A stretch of DNA of 64,000 nucleotides from UBA11612 sp963662375. Lineage in GTDB: Bacteria > Pseudomonadota > Alphaproteobacteria > Rhodospirillales > Rhodospirillaceae. The notes below the pieces were generated by a model. The model worked only from the letters and a program-made list of their open reading frames with translations, had not been told where the DNA came from and made no database searches. Each line of letters starts with the position of its first letter. Within the stretch, counting starts at the first letter, position 1. The position numbers and the translations under genes are program-made. This document shows positions 8,963 through 17,977 of this stretch, piece after piece. The stretch is from assembly GCA_963662375.2 (NCBI GenBank), contig CAXXRP010000004.1:62001-126000 (forward strand). The letters are read 5' to 3'.

Positions 8963-9913
8963 GTGAAACCGACCATATTCATTGACGGCGAGGCCGGAAC
9001 AACTGGCCTTCAGATTCGGCAGCGCTTAAACTGCCGGACCGACATTGAGCTTGCCTCGATCGATCCCGACAAGCGCAAAGATCAGGCCGTGCGCGCGGAA
9101 CTCGTAAATGACGCGGATGTCGTTATTCTATGTTTGCCCGATGATGCGGCGCGGGACGCCGTTGGGTTGATCGACAATCCTCGCGTAAAGGTGATTGACG
9201 CATCCACCGCTCATCGGACCGCTGACGGCTGGGTCTTCGGGTTCCCCGAAATGACGCCCACGCAACGCGACAACATTGCCAAGGCCAAACGCGTGTCCAA
9301 CCCAGGCTGTTGGTCCACTGGTGCCATTGCGCTGCTTCGCCCGTTGGTGAATGCGGGGCTCATGGGTGCGGACTATCCCACGGTGATTTCCGGAATTAGC
9401 GGTTACTCCGGCGGCGGCAGGGCTATGATCACCGAATTCGAGGACGAAAAAGATTCCGCCTACACTGATGTGCCCTATCGTGTTTACGGATTGGACTTGA
9501 AGCACAAGCACCTACCCGAAATACAAAAATATGCAGGACTTGAAGCACCACCCCTATTTACGCCCGCCGTCGGGCGCTACCGGCAGGGCATGATTGTTGA
9601 AGTACCGGTATTTCTGTCACGCCTGGCCGGGAATATATCGTTGGTGGACCTACACGGTGCGCTCACAAAGGGCTACGCTGGGCAGCGGTTCGTAAAAGTT
9701 GTGCCGCTGGATCAATCGGCGGCGCTGAAGACTTTGGCGCCCGAAGGCCTGAATGAAACAAATCACCTACATATTCATGTGTTTGGTGCCGCGGATGGTC
9801 AAGCTCGGTTGGTTGCATTGCTCGACAATCTCGGTAAGGGTGCCTCGGGTCAAGCAGTGCAGAATCTGAACATCATGTTGGGACTGCCGGATGACGCGGG
9901 GCTTGAGAACTAG
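8963..9913 (+). CDS. argC: N-acetyl-gamma-glutamyl-phosphate reductase (type 2)
   Basis: This NADPH enzyme performs the third step of arginine synthesis, reducing N-acetylglutamyl phosphate to the semialdehyde. The N-terminus IFIDGEAGTTGLQIRQRL is a nucleotide-binding fold, and SNPGCWSTGAIALLRP carries the catalytic cysteine. The 316-residue length is that of the shorter ArgC2 class found in many alphaproteobacteria. The start ATG is an in-frame GTG: the reading begins at GTGAAACCGACC with an AGGAGC ribosome-binding site upstream. The gene-order link to rpsI is common in this class. Confidence 0.95.
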   Translation: MKPTIFIDGEAGTTGLQIRQRLNCRTDIELASIDPDKRKDQAVRAELVNDADVVILCLPDDAARDAVGLIDNPRVKVIDASTAHRTADGWVFGFPEMTPTQRDNIAKAKRVSNPGCWSTGAIALLRPLVNAGLMGADYPTVISGISGYSGGGRAMITEFEDEKDSAYTDVPYRVYGLDLKHKHLPEIQKYAGLEAPPLFTPAVGRYRQGMIVEVPVFLSRLAGNISLVDLHGALTKGYAGQRFVKVVPLDQSAALKTLAPEGLNETNHLHIHVFGAADGQARLVALLDNLGKGASGQAVQNLNIMLGLPDDAGLEN

Positions 9914-9937
9914 GCTCTATGTAACAAGAGGGTACAG

Positions 9938-10495
9938 ATGTCGGGCCCGCTGATTATTCCCTGGAAGGATGTCACACCGAAAATTGCTGACGACGCCTTC
10001 ATTGCGCCGAACGCGATAATTATTGGCGACGTCGTCATAGGACCAAAGGCGAGTATCTGGTTCAACTGCGTCTTGAGGGGTGACGTTAATGCTATCCGTA
10101 TCGGTGCGCGCACCAATGTTCAGGACGGAACGATTATTCATGTGGATAGCGGAACGAAAGCCAAGGCCGACGGCTCTCCGACCTTGATCGGGGACGACAT
10201 ACTCATTGGTCACAACGCGATGATTCACGGCACCACCATCGAAAATGGCGGTTTCGTCGGCATGTGCGCGACACTTTTGGACGGCGTGGTCGTCGAGGGC
10301 GAAGCTATGGTCGGCGCTGGCGCCGTGGTAAGCCCGGGCAAGCGCGTGCCGCGTCATCAATTATGGGGCGGTGTACCCGCTAAGTATTTGCGAGACATGA
10401 AACCGGGCGAGATTAGCTACATTCCCGAAGGTGTCGCCCATTACATGGAGTTGGCCGAAGGCTACCGTAAGTACTTCGCTGAAGGCCCCGCTTAA
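9938..10495 (+). CDS. Gamma-class carbonic anhydrase family protein
   Basis: The protein is a left-handed beta-helix built from hexapeptide repeats (for example IGDVVIGPKASIWFN). It carries the expected zinc-ligand histidines, one in TIIHVDSG and two in IGHNAMIHG, consistent with gamma-carbonic anhydrase and the PaaY/YrdA group. It is 185 residues, of normal length. It starts 25 bp after argC, so probably is cotranscribed. Catalytic activity in this subfamily is not assured; some members are inactive or act as trimer scaffolds. Confidence 0.88.
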   Translation: MSGPLIIPWKDVTPKIADDAFIAPNAIIIGDVVIGPKASIWFNCVLRGDVNAIRIGARTNVQDGTIIHVDSGTKAKADGSPTLIGDDILIGHNAMIHGTTIENGGFVGMCATLLDGVVVEGEAMVGAGAVVSPGKRVPRHQLWGGVPAKYLRDMKPGEISYIPEGVAHYMELAEGYRKYFAEGPA

Positions 10496-10584
10496 AGTAC
10501 CAGCTTCGTAGAAGCGTCATTTGCACTGGGGGTGCCGCGCCGCTAGATTGACGGCCGCTAGGACATCACGGCAGGGGAGCAGGA

Positions 10585-11536
10585 ATGCGTGTTTGGATAT
10601 TCGCAGTCTTAGTCGTCTGTTTATCTCAGACGGCAACGACGGCTGAAACATGCCCTCGCGGACAACTCGATCCGCGCTACTGTGATTCGGACGGTGATAT
10701 GGTGGCGGACACGCCGGCTCAGTCCGACCAGTGGAATGACCCGCGGACGATTATCTTTTCATATACCCCCGTTGAGGACCCCGCGGTTTACATCGGGGTA
10801 TGGGACGATTTTCTGAAGCATATGGAGCAGGTGACCGGCCGCCGCGTCCGGTTTTTCCAGGTACAATCCTATCGCTCAACTGGAAGCCTTGCGGTCGGGG
10901 CGGCTTCATGTCGCGGGTGTTAACACAGGCAGCAACCCCGTTGCGGTCAACTGCGCGGGGTTTGTGCCGTTCACGATGATGGCGTCGGCGGACGGATCGT
11001 TCGGCTATGAGATGGAAATTATCGTCCCTGCTGACTCACCGGTTCAAACACCTGACGATCTAAAGGGAAAGACCATCGCCTTCAGCGCGCCGACATCAAA
11101 TTCGGGATTTAAGGCACCGTCGGCCATTCTCGGGTCAGATTATGGTCTGGAACGCGACAAAGATTACAAAGCTACGTTTTCGGGTAAGCACGACAACTCC
11201 ATACTGGGTGTCGTGAACGGCGACTATGAAGCGGCTGCCGTCGCCAACTCGGTCCTGAAACGCATGATCGAGCGGGGTGTCTTTGACCCGAAAAAGGTTC
11301 GCTCTGTCTACAAGTCCCAGACTTTTCCCACGACAGCATTCGGATATGCCCACAATCTAAAGCCGGACTTGGCCGAAACAATCAGGCAGGCGTTTTTCAG
11401 CTATCCGTGGGCAGGCTCCACGCTGAAACAGGAATTCACAGATCTCGATCAGTTCGTGCCCATCACCTATCAGTCCGATTGGGAAATCGTCCGCAAAATC
11501 GATACCGCGATGGGCGTTTCCTACGATTGCCGTTGA
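10585..11536 (+). pseudogene. phnD: Phosphonate/phosphite ABC transporter substrate-binding protein PhnD, frameshifted
   Basis: A signal peptide (MRVWIFAVLVVCLSQTATTA) starts a periplasmic binding protein of the PhnD family. The first 96 residues are in one frame; from about 10873 the homology (AQLEALRSGRLHVAGVNTG) continues in the +1 frame to the stop at 11536. One extra C at 10873, or loss of two bases, accounts for the break. The rest, including DLKGKTIAFSAPTSNSGF, looks normal. Two other genes of the operon are broken in the same direction, so this is either a decayed operon or a locally error-prone assembly. Confidence 0.85.
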
Positions 11537-11567
11537 CCGTTTACGCCTCTCCTCGTCACAGTGCCAT

Positions 11568-12359
11568 ATGTCTGGCCTTCGGCTCGAAAATCTAGTTAAG
11601 CACTACGGCAGTAAAACAGCCCTCGGTGGGGTTAACCTCCATGTCGGCGAAGGAGAGGTCATCGCGCTGATTGGACCCTCCGGTGCGGGCAAAAGTACGC
11701 TTATCCGCTGTATTAACCGTCTGGTCGAGCCTTCGGGTGGCCGCATTCTCCTGGGTCAATCCGAACTAAATACATTGAATGCGACGGGTCTGCGCCGCGC
11801 ACGGCGGCACATCGGCATGATCTTTCAGGAGTTCGCCTTAGTCGAGCGGCTCACTGTTATGGAGAACGTTCTATCGGGGCGCCTCGGATACGTAGGCTTC
11901 TGGCGCAGTTGGTTCCGCCGCTTCCCGCAGCGGGATACTGATCTCGCGTTTTCCTTGCTGGACCGGGTCGGGTTGAGCGATTTCGTCGACCATAGGGCGG
12001 ACCAATTATCGGGCGGTCAGCGTCAGCGTGTCGGCATTGCGCGCGCCTTAGCGCAAGAACCGGACCTGTTGCTTGTCGATGAACCCACCGCCAGTCTCGA
12101 TCCCAAAACCGCGCGCCAGATCATGCGGTTGATTATGGAACTTTGTACGGAACGAAAACTCACCGCAGTGATCAACATTCACGATGTGCCGCTGGCAAAG
12201 CTCTTCGTACCGCGCATCGTCGGTCTGAAAGACGGCGTTGTCGTGTTTGATGACGAACCTGACGAACTTAATCCCGATGTGCTTACGCGTATCTACGGTG
12301 AGGAGGACTGGGACGCCACCACCGACGCGAAACCAGCACAAATAGCTTCCGGCGGCTAG
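11568..12359 (+). CDS. phnC: Phosphonate-type ABC transporter ATP-binding protein PhnC
   Basis: This is the ATPase of the importer, intact at 263 residues. Walker A is GPSGAGKST (about residue 36), the Q-loop sits in IGMIFQEFALVERLTV, the signature is LSGGQRQRVGIARAL, and Walker B is LLLVDEPTASLDPKT. The insertion SGRLGYVGFWRSWF is typical of PhnC. It is 31 bp after phnD and 38 bp before the first phnE. With both permeases and the binding protein frameshifted in this sequence it would have no partner. Confidence 0.93.
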   Translation: MSGLRLENLVKHYGSKTALGGVNLHVGEGEVIALIGPSGAGKSTLIRCINRLVEPSGGRILLGQSELNTLNATGLRRARRHIGMIFQEFALVERLTVMENVLSGRLGYVGFWRSWFRRFPQRDTDLAFSLLDRVGLSDFVDHRADQLSGGQRQRVGIARALAQEPDLLLVDEPTASLDPKTARQIMRLIMELCTERKLTAVINIHDVPLAKLFVPRIVGLKDGVVVFDDEPDELNPDVLTRIYGEEDWDATTDAKPAQIASGG

Positions 12360-12397
12360 GTCAGCTTGGACCAGGATCGCGTGGCAGGAGAGCGCTG

Positions 12398-13208
12398 ATG
12401 GCAGAAGCGCTACAACCAGCTCATAGACGTTGGCGACCGCCGCCGTTTATCCGCGGCGCGCGCCTGCGTTTGGTCCTGGTTGTGGGAACGGTTGCCTACA
12501 TAATTCTTGCGCTGGGCTCTGTAGACGTGAACTGGACCCGGGTCGCCGAGGGAGGGCCGCGGGCGCTGCGGTTCATCCTCGCGTTTTTTCCGCCGGATTT
12601 TGTGTCTCGCGGCGGTGCCATCGTTACCGGTGTGTTGGAGAGCCTTTGGATGACCGTGGTCGCCACAGCAGCGGGGGTGGTGCTTGCTTGTGCCATTGGC
12701 TTTGGGCGGCGCGCGCAATTTGGCGCCAAGGCCTGTCTATGTGATCTGCCGAGGTATCATGGCTGTGGCACGCACGTTTCCCGAGATTCTTGTCGCTATA
12801 TTTTTTGTGAAGCTCTTCGGCTTCGGGACCTTCGCCGGCTTTTTGACTCTGACGTTTGCCACAATAGGCTTCAACGCCAAGTTACTTGCCGAGGAGATCG
12901 AAGCCATAAATCCGGCGCCAGCGGAGGCGGTGTGCTCAACCGGGGCAGGCTGGTTCTCGTGGCTGGCGTACGGTATCCAGCCACAGGTCCTGCCGCGAGC
13001 TATCGGCCTCGCGATTTATCGTCTGGATATCAACTTTAGAGAGTCTGCCATCATCGGCATCGTTGGTGCGGGCGGGATCGGTGCGACACTGACGACAGCC
13101 TTCGACCGCTACGAGTACGACAGCGCCGCCGCCAGCCTTGTCGTTATTATCGGCATTGTGATGGTGACTGAGCTTGTGTCCGGCCGTGTTCGCCAATGGG
13201 TAAAGTGA
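12398..13208 (+). pseudogene. phnE: Phosphonate ABC transporter permease PhnE (first copy), frameshifted
   Basis: The first part (to about residue 103) encodes an N-terminal membrane helix and the start of the permease domain, ending in VVLACAIGFG. From about 12709 the homology continues in the +1 frame as GARNLAPRPVYVICRGIMAV, through the EAA-type loop region (AEAVCSTGAGWFSWLAYGIQP) to the stop at 13208. One extra C in the run GGGCGGCGCGCG explains the shift. Length after correction is about 270 residues, normal for PhnE. Confidence 0.85.
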
Positions 13209-14024
13209 TGACGGCCACGAAGACACTGGGGCGCATGACCTGGCGAAGGCGCACACCGTCCGCAAATGCGCTTGTGTGGATGGGCTGGCTCATCGGGATT
13301 GCGGTCGTCATAGTGTGTTTCCAGAAAATCGCCGTGCAAACCGAGTGGTTTTTCGTCGTTGACGCACCTGCGCAAGGTGCGGATTTGCTTGCCTGCATGT
13401 TTCCACCGGAGTGGGCCTACGGGACCAAACTGTTGCACCCGATTTGGGACACTCTGACCATCGCAACGATAGGTACGGCGATTGCAATTGTCATAGCCGT
13501 GCCGCTGGCGTTCCTAGCGGCGCGCAACACGGCCCCGCACGGTGTTTTGCGCACGCTCTCTCGCGCTGTTCATGATCGTCGCGTCGCGCTCCATCAATTC
13601 CATCATCTGGGCATTGGTGCTTGTCGCCATCGTCGGGCCAGGTGTACTGGCGGGCATCATCGCCATTGCCTTTCGCTCCGTCGGCTTTGTCGCCAAGTTG
13701 CTTTACGAGGCCTTGGAGGAAAGTGATCCGAAATCCGCTGAGGCTGTGGCGTCCACCGGCGCATCGGGCCTGCAGGTGGTGAGCTACGGGATCTGGCCGC
13801 AAGTGCTGCCGGCCTTTGCAGGTATCTCCGTTTTCCGCTGGGACATAAATATTCGTGAGGCGACAATCCTAGGGCTCGTGGGGGCAGGGGGGATTGGCCT
13901 GGAGCTCAATGCCTCCATCAACGCTCTGGAATGGAGCCGGGTATCTTTGATCCTGCTGTTGATTTTTTTCGCTGTAGTCGCTGCGGAGACGGTCTCAGCT
14001 AGGGTACGTAAGGCAGTGACGTGA
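13208..14024 (+). pseudogene. phnE: Phosphonate ABC transporter permease PhnE (second copy), frameshifted
   Basis: Its ATG overlaps the TGA of the first phnE by one base, so the two permeases are translationally coupled. The N-terminal half is in one frame to about residue 117 (VLRTL), then homology jumps to the +1 frame at about 13557 within CTCTCTCGCG and continues as LALFMIVASRSINSIIWAL through to EAVASTGASGLQVV and the stop. A single extra T restores a permease of about 271 residues. No phosphonate lyase genes follow, so uptake only was encoded here. Confidence 0.85.
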
Positions 14025-14241
14025 CGTGAGCGTCTCTTGCAGGTTCTTTGGGGAAATCACGTTAAATCAATAAGATATTGGTTCTTGTTTGTGTCCTCCG
14101 AAACCCAATATGCGTTAAACTGAGGACGTAAGCCCTGCAGTGGTGCATGGCCGATATTTGCGGCTTCCGCTAGCAATTTGGCCGTTGCCGTAGTACCTCA
14201 GCGCCGTTCTGCACGTCACGCTTGCAGATGGAGAGTGAGCG

Positions 14242-15063
14242 ATGTCCAAACATCTGAAGTCCCCCCGCATTACCGTGCCCGATATTCGGGCGCGCAAAGG
14301 GCGCGAGAAAATTGTCTGCCTGACAGCCTACACCGCGCCGATGGCGGATATTCTCGACCCCCACGTGGACCTGATCCTGGTGGGCGATACCGTTGGCATG
14401 GTGCTTCACGGCTTGCCGAGCACTGTCGGTGTAACCCTCGAAATGATGATCTTACACGGGCAGGCGGTTATGCGCGGTGCATCCCGGGCGCTTGTGGTGG
14501 TGGACATGCCCTTTGGTAGCTACGAGGGCGGCCCGCAACAGGCGTTTGAGTCGGCGGTGCGCATTATGCGCAAGACCGGCTGCCAGGCGGTAAAAGTAGA
14601 GGCATGTGACGGCATCGCCGAGACGATCGCTTTTCTTGCTGGCCGCGGTATACCCGTGGTCGGCCATGTTGGCTTGCGGCCTCAGGCGATCAACGTGGAT
14701 GGCGGGTTCAAGACTAAGGGACGTACGGACGGCGAGCGTACGCGTGTGCTTGCCGAGGCGCACGCGGTCGCCGAGGCCGGGGCGTTCGCCATTGTCGTTG
14801 AGGGCGTGGCCAGTGATCTTGCAGAGCAAATCACCAACGAAATTCCCGTGCCGACCATCGGTATCGGGGCTTCACCCAAGTGCGACGGACAGATTCTCGT
14901 CACCGACGATATGACCGGCTTATTCGAGTGGACCCCGAAGTTCGTGCGCCGTTACGCCGCCCTGCGGGAGACCATTTCCCAGGCTGTCGGTTCGTACGCT
15001 GACGATGTGCGCAGCGGCCAATTTCCTTGCCCGGCGGAGATATACACGCTGAAGGTAGAGTAG
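14242..15063 (+). CDS. panB: 3-methyl-2-oxobutanoate hydroxymethyltransferase
   Basis: PanB makes ketopantoate from 2-oxoisovalerate and methylene-tetrahydrofolate, the first committed step of pantothenate synthesis. The sequence has VCLTAYTAPMADIL, the metal-binding VGDTVGMVLHG, VVVDMPFGSYEG and GHVGLRPQAIN signatures, in 273 residues of normal length. A GGAGAG ribosome-binding sequence precedes the ATG. No panC is seen nearby. The upstream 217 bp (14025-14241) shows no gene. Confidence 0.96.
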   Translation: MSKHLKSPRITVPDIRARKGREKIVCLTAYTAPMADILDPHVDLILVGDTVGMVLHGLPSTVGVTLEMMILHGQAVMRGASRALVVVDMPFGSYEGGPQQAFESAVRIMRKTGCQAVKVEACDGIAETIAFLAGRGIPVVGHVGLRPQAINVDGGFKTKGRTDGERTRVLAEAHAVAEAGAFAIVVEGVASDLAEQITNEIPVPTIGIGASPKCDGQILVTDDMTGLFEWTPKFVRRYAALRETISQAVGSYADDVRSGQFPCPAEIYTLKVE

Positions 15064-15073
15064 GCCTCGGTGC

Positions 15074-15385
15074 CTACACCGCCCGCGCCTTCACATAGCT
15101 CCCCGGCGCGTTCTCGATTGCTTTCAGCTTTTCGCTGCCGGGTTTGCGTGCGGGCACCGCCTTGCCCGACATCGGGCCCAATCACGTGCCCCAGTCGCTC
15201 CACCACGAGCCGGGGTGTTGAGTGGCGCCCTTCAGCTGGCCGTCTTGGCGGTTTTCTCGTTGGTCCAGTAACAGTATTTTTTGGCTGCGGGCGGGTTGAC
15301 GATTCCGGCAATATGCCCCGAGGCGGATAGCACGAACTTTGTTGGCCCCTTAAAAAGCTTGGTGCCCTCAACGGTCGAAGCTCAT
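15074..15385 (-). pseudogene. phaC: C-terminal remnant of class I polyhydroxyalkanoate synthase PhaC
   Basis: No intact frame exists, but the minus strand encodes consecutive PhaC C-terminal blocks in shifting frames: GTKLFKGPTKFVLSASGHIA, then IVNPPAAKKY and YWTNEK, then (other frame) LKGATQHPGSWWSDW, a stop, and KLKAIENAPGSYVKARAV up to the stop at 15074. These match, in order, the last 100 or so residues of PhaC, including the SGHIAG block that holds the catalytic histidine. The upstream 480 or so residues are absent. It lies 10 bp beyond panB. The surrounding 15064-15505 holds no other gene. Confidence 0.8.
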
Positions 15386-15505
15386 GGCGCGATCTTGCCG
15401 CCTAAGGCTTTATTGACCCCGATTTTTCTTGGCATTCGGTTGTTAAAACCGTAAGTAATATCTCAGTGTTATATTATAACTCATTGTAAAAAATGGATTG
15501 ATGGT

Positions 15506-16585
15506 GTGAAACTCGTGACTCGTCAGGTCGGTAGTAAGGCTCTAATGCCGCAGGAGACGTTGGGGGCACCGGCACTCAGATTTATGATGGCCGTTGCAAT
15601 TTTCGCGTTGCTGTTGGGAAGTTGCTCAAGCGTTGGCAGTACGCTGGGCAGTGTCGGCAGTACGCTGGGCGGACTTTTCGGCGGAGACGCTGTCGTTGAG
15701 GATTCGGTGGAGACCGCGAACAGTTCCACAGCAGGAACAGAGCAGACCGCACCGTCGGAGTCCGGATTTGTTTTTGGCGGAGATGCCGAGATACGGCCAC
15801 GCTTTTCGGCGCCCAGCCCTGGTGGTCAAGGAGCGCCCGATCTTAATAGTGTTCCCACGATTTCGCCAACTCCGTCCCCGAGAGAGGAGCGCGAACGGGC
15901 GCTCGCTGGGCTTATCGCCGACCGTGCAAATGCCCGCCATACGGCTCAGGGCGCCCGCACAATGCCTGTGGCCGTGCGTCCCTTGGAACCTAGCTCCAGT
16001 AACGCTGCAAACGCCGAAGCGCCGCCGGTCCCCGAGCCTGCAGTGATTGATCCGGTAACCCGGCTGGCAGATGTGCCGCCGCCTCGGCCCGCCGAGGCGG
16101 AAGGAGAAGTGGAGGCAGAGCCCGAGGCACCTGCATTCGCCACCGCCGAGTCTGCGGATGTGGTGTCCTCGCTGCCGTCCGCACCGCCGGCCCCAGGCCC
16201 AGCGCCAACCACGACGCCATCTAAATCCATAGTTAGCAATGAAAGTAACACGATCCCGGCTGCTCTCACTGATCGGTTCAAGTCGTTGTCCACCTTTAAT
16301 GCTGCGGATTTCGTTGTCTCGAGCCAGATTACTTCCCTGCCGTCGGCGGCGCGCGGACTTACACTTCGAGACCGCGAAATCCTGCAGGATGCAGCCAACC
16401 TTCGTAGCGACGTTCAGGGCATCCTTCGGATCCTCGGCCATGGTGGCCGCGCCCCGACCCAGGCGGCGATTCTCGCGGCTCGCGTCGCAGTGGTGCTGAT
16501 GACGATGGGTGTGCCCGCGGACCGCCTCTACGTAGGCGCGGATGCCCAGAGTGGACCTGTTGTCGAGGTGTTTCTGGACTACTAG
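15506..16585 (+). CDS. Lipoprotein with disordered linker and divergent OmpA-like C-terminal domain
   Basis: A hydrophobic N-terminus (RFMMAVAIFALLLGSC) ends in a lipobox with the acceptor cysteine at about residue 40. A short repeat VGSTLGSVGSTLG follows, and then about 200 residues rich in Pro, Ala, Glu and Ser with no predicted fold. The last 75 residues (from LTLRDREIL) look like a divergent OmpA/Pal-type fold: GILRILGHGG, an AARVAVVLMTMGVPADRLYV segment and a final hydrophobic strand. I infer an outer-membrane lipoprotein reaching towards peptidoglycan. The start is a GTG. It has no obvious operon partner. The precise family is not recognised. Confidence 0.75.
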   Translation: MKLVTRQVGSKALMPQETLGAPALRFMMAVAIFALLLGSCSSVGSTLGSVGSTLGGLFGGDAVVEDSVETANSSTAGTEQTAPSESGFVFGGDAEIRPRFSAPSPGGQGAPDLNSVPTISPTPSPREERERALAGLIADRANARHTAQGARTMPVAVRPLEPSSSNAANAEAPPVPEPAVIDPVTRLADVPPPRPAEAEGEVEAEPEAPAFATAESADVVSSLPSAPPAPGPAPTTTPSKSIVSNESNTIPAALTDRFKSLSTFNAADFVVSSQITSLPSAARGLTLRDREILQDAANLRSDVQGILRILGHGGRAPTQAAILAARVAVVLMTMGVPADRLYVGADAQSGPVVEVFLDY

Positions 16586-16753
16586 GTGTTGGCTGCTAAT
16601 AGGGAAGTGGCAAAAAAATGCCATAGTAGTCCTCACCTCCGCCACAGTAATCCGTTAATCACGGCATTGTAGAAACTCTCCATCTGCCTCATAAAAAGGT
16701 GGGACGTGGGGCGGACGGACGTCGGGCCGATCCCGTGACATAAGGCTAAGCCC

Positions 16754-17977
16754 ATGCATACAGAATTCCATCGTATCAAGCGTTTGCCTCCATACGTCTT
16801 CGCCGAAGTCAACGCGATGAAAGCGCGTGCGCGTACAGCTGGAGAAGATATCATTGATCTCGGCATGGGCAATCCGGACCTACCGACGCCTCAACATATT
16901 GTCGATAAGCTGTGTGAGGTTGCGCAGGACCCCAAGGCTCACCGCTATTCTGCGTCGCAAGGTATTCGGGGCTTACGCAAAGCGTTCGTCGGATACTATC
17001 AGCGCCGCTTCGGTGTGAGTCTTGATGTAGACAAAGAGGTCTGCGTTACGCTCGGCTCGAAGGAAGGCTTGGCCAATCTTGCATCCGCCATTACGAGCCC
17101 TGGCGACCTGATCCTTTCACCCAATCCGGCCTATCCAATTCATCCCTTCGGCTTCATCATCGCAGACGGTACCGTGCGTTCCTTGCCCTGCGAGCCCGAC
17201 GCCGAGTTCTTGTTGGCGTTGGAGCGGGCCGTGCGCAACTCGACGCCTAAGCCAGTTGCGTTAATCCTCAACTATCCGTCCAATCCTACCGCGAAGGTGG
17301 CGAGCCTGGACTTTTTTGGTCAGGTCGTCGATTTTTGCCGGTACCACGGTATCTACATCCTCTCGGATTTGGCGTACGCGGAAATTTATTTCGACATCGA
17401 GCCGCCGCCATCCATCCTACAGGTGCCGGGTGCAAAGGATGTCGCAGTAGAATTTGCATCCATGAGCAAGACCTACAGTATGCCAGGTTGGCGCGTTGGT
17501 TTCGCGGCGGGTAACAGCGTGTTGATGAATGCGCTGATACGAATCAAATCCTATTTGGACTACGGTGCCTTCACTCCTGTTCAGGTAGCGGCCGTGACAG
17601 CTCTAAACGGGCCACAGACCTGTGTGGTCGAAGCGCGCAAGATTTATCGCGGTCGTCGCGATGTGCTCATTGAGGGACTAGAGCAGGCTGGATGGAACTT
17701 GCCCTGTCCGCAGGCCTCCATGTTCGCGTGGGCGCCAATCCCTGAGCCGTTCAAACACCTGGGCGCTTTGGAATTTTCCAAGTTGTTGCTGACCGAGGCC
17801 AAAGTAGCTGTGTCTCCGGGTACCGGTTTTGGGGAAAACGGCGAGGGCTTTGTGCGCATAGCCTTGGTCGAGAACAAACATCGCATCCGCCAAGCTGTTC
17901 GCAATATCCGAACCTTTTTCGGAAATGCCGGCGCCGCTTTGGAAGATGCGGAGAAGCGGCGAGCGGCGCCGTCGTGA
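16754..17977 (+). CDS. Class I/II PLP aminotransferase (AlaC / LL-DAP aminotransferase-like)
   Basis: A fold-type I aminotransferase of 407 residues with the pyridoxal-phosphate lysine at about residue 239 in SMSKTYSMPGWRVGF, the substrate-binding NYPSNPTAKVAS, and the C-terminal arginine region FVRIALVENKHR. Alphaproteobacteria commonly have this paralogue directly upstream of hom, annotated as LL-diaminopimelate or alanine aminotransferase; substrate cannot be decided from sequence alone. The stop overlaps the hom GTG by 4 bp, so the two are translationally coupled, pointing to aspartate-family amino-acid metabolism. Confidence 0.9.
   Translation: MHTEFHRIKRLPPYVFAEVNAMKARARTAGEDIIDLGMGNPDLPTPQHIVDKLCEVAQDPKAHRYSASQGIRGLRKAFVGYYQRRFGVSLDVDKEVCVTLGSKEGLANLASAITSPGDLILSPNPAYPIHPFGFIIADGTVRSLPCEPDAEFLLALERAVRNSTPKPVALILNYPSNPTAKVASLDFFGQVVDFCRYHGIYILSDLAYAEIYFDIEPPPSILQVPGAKDVAVEFASMSKTYSMPGWRVGFAAGNSVLMNALIRIKSYLDYGAFTPVQVAAVTALNGPQTCVVEARKIYRGRRDVLIEGLEQAGWNLPCPQASMFAWAPIPEPFKHLGALEFSKLLLTEAKVAVSPGTGFGENGEGFVRIALVENKHRIRQAVRNIRTFFGNAGAALEDAEKRRAAPS

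Noticed and set aside
10585..14024. Programmed ribosomal frameshifting as an explanation for the phn breaks
   Set aside because: No slippery heptamer or downstream structure is shared by the three sites, and such control is unknown for this transporter family.
15640..15675. Tandem repeat encoding VGSTLG as a possible CRISPR or satellite
   Set aside because: Only two copies, in frame within a signal-proximal protein segment, with no spacers.
15626..16645. A 339-codon open frame on the minus strand opposite the OmpA-like lipoprotein
   Set aside because: It is the antisense of a Pro/Ala/Glu-rich coding region; composition is Arg/His/Cys-rich with no domain or ribosome-binding site, a common mirror effect of GC-rich third positions.
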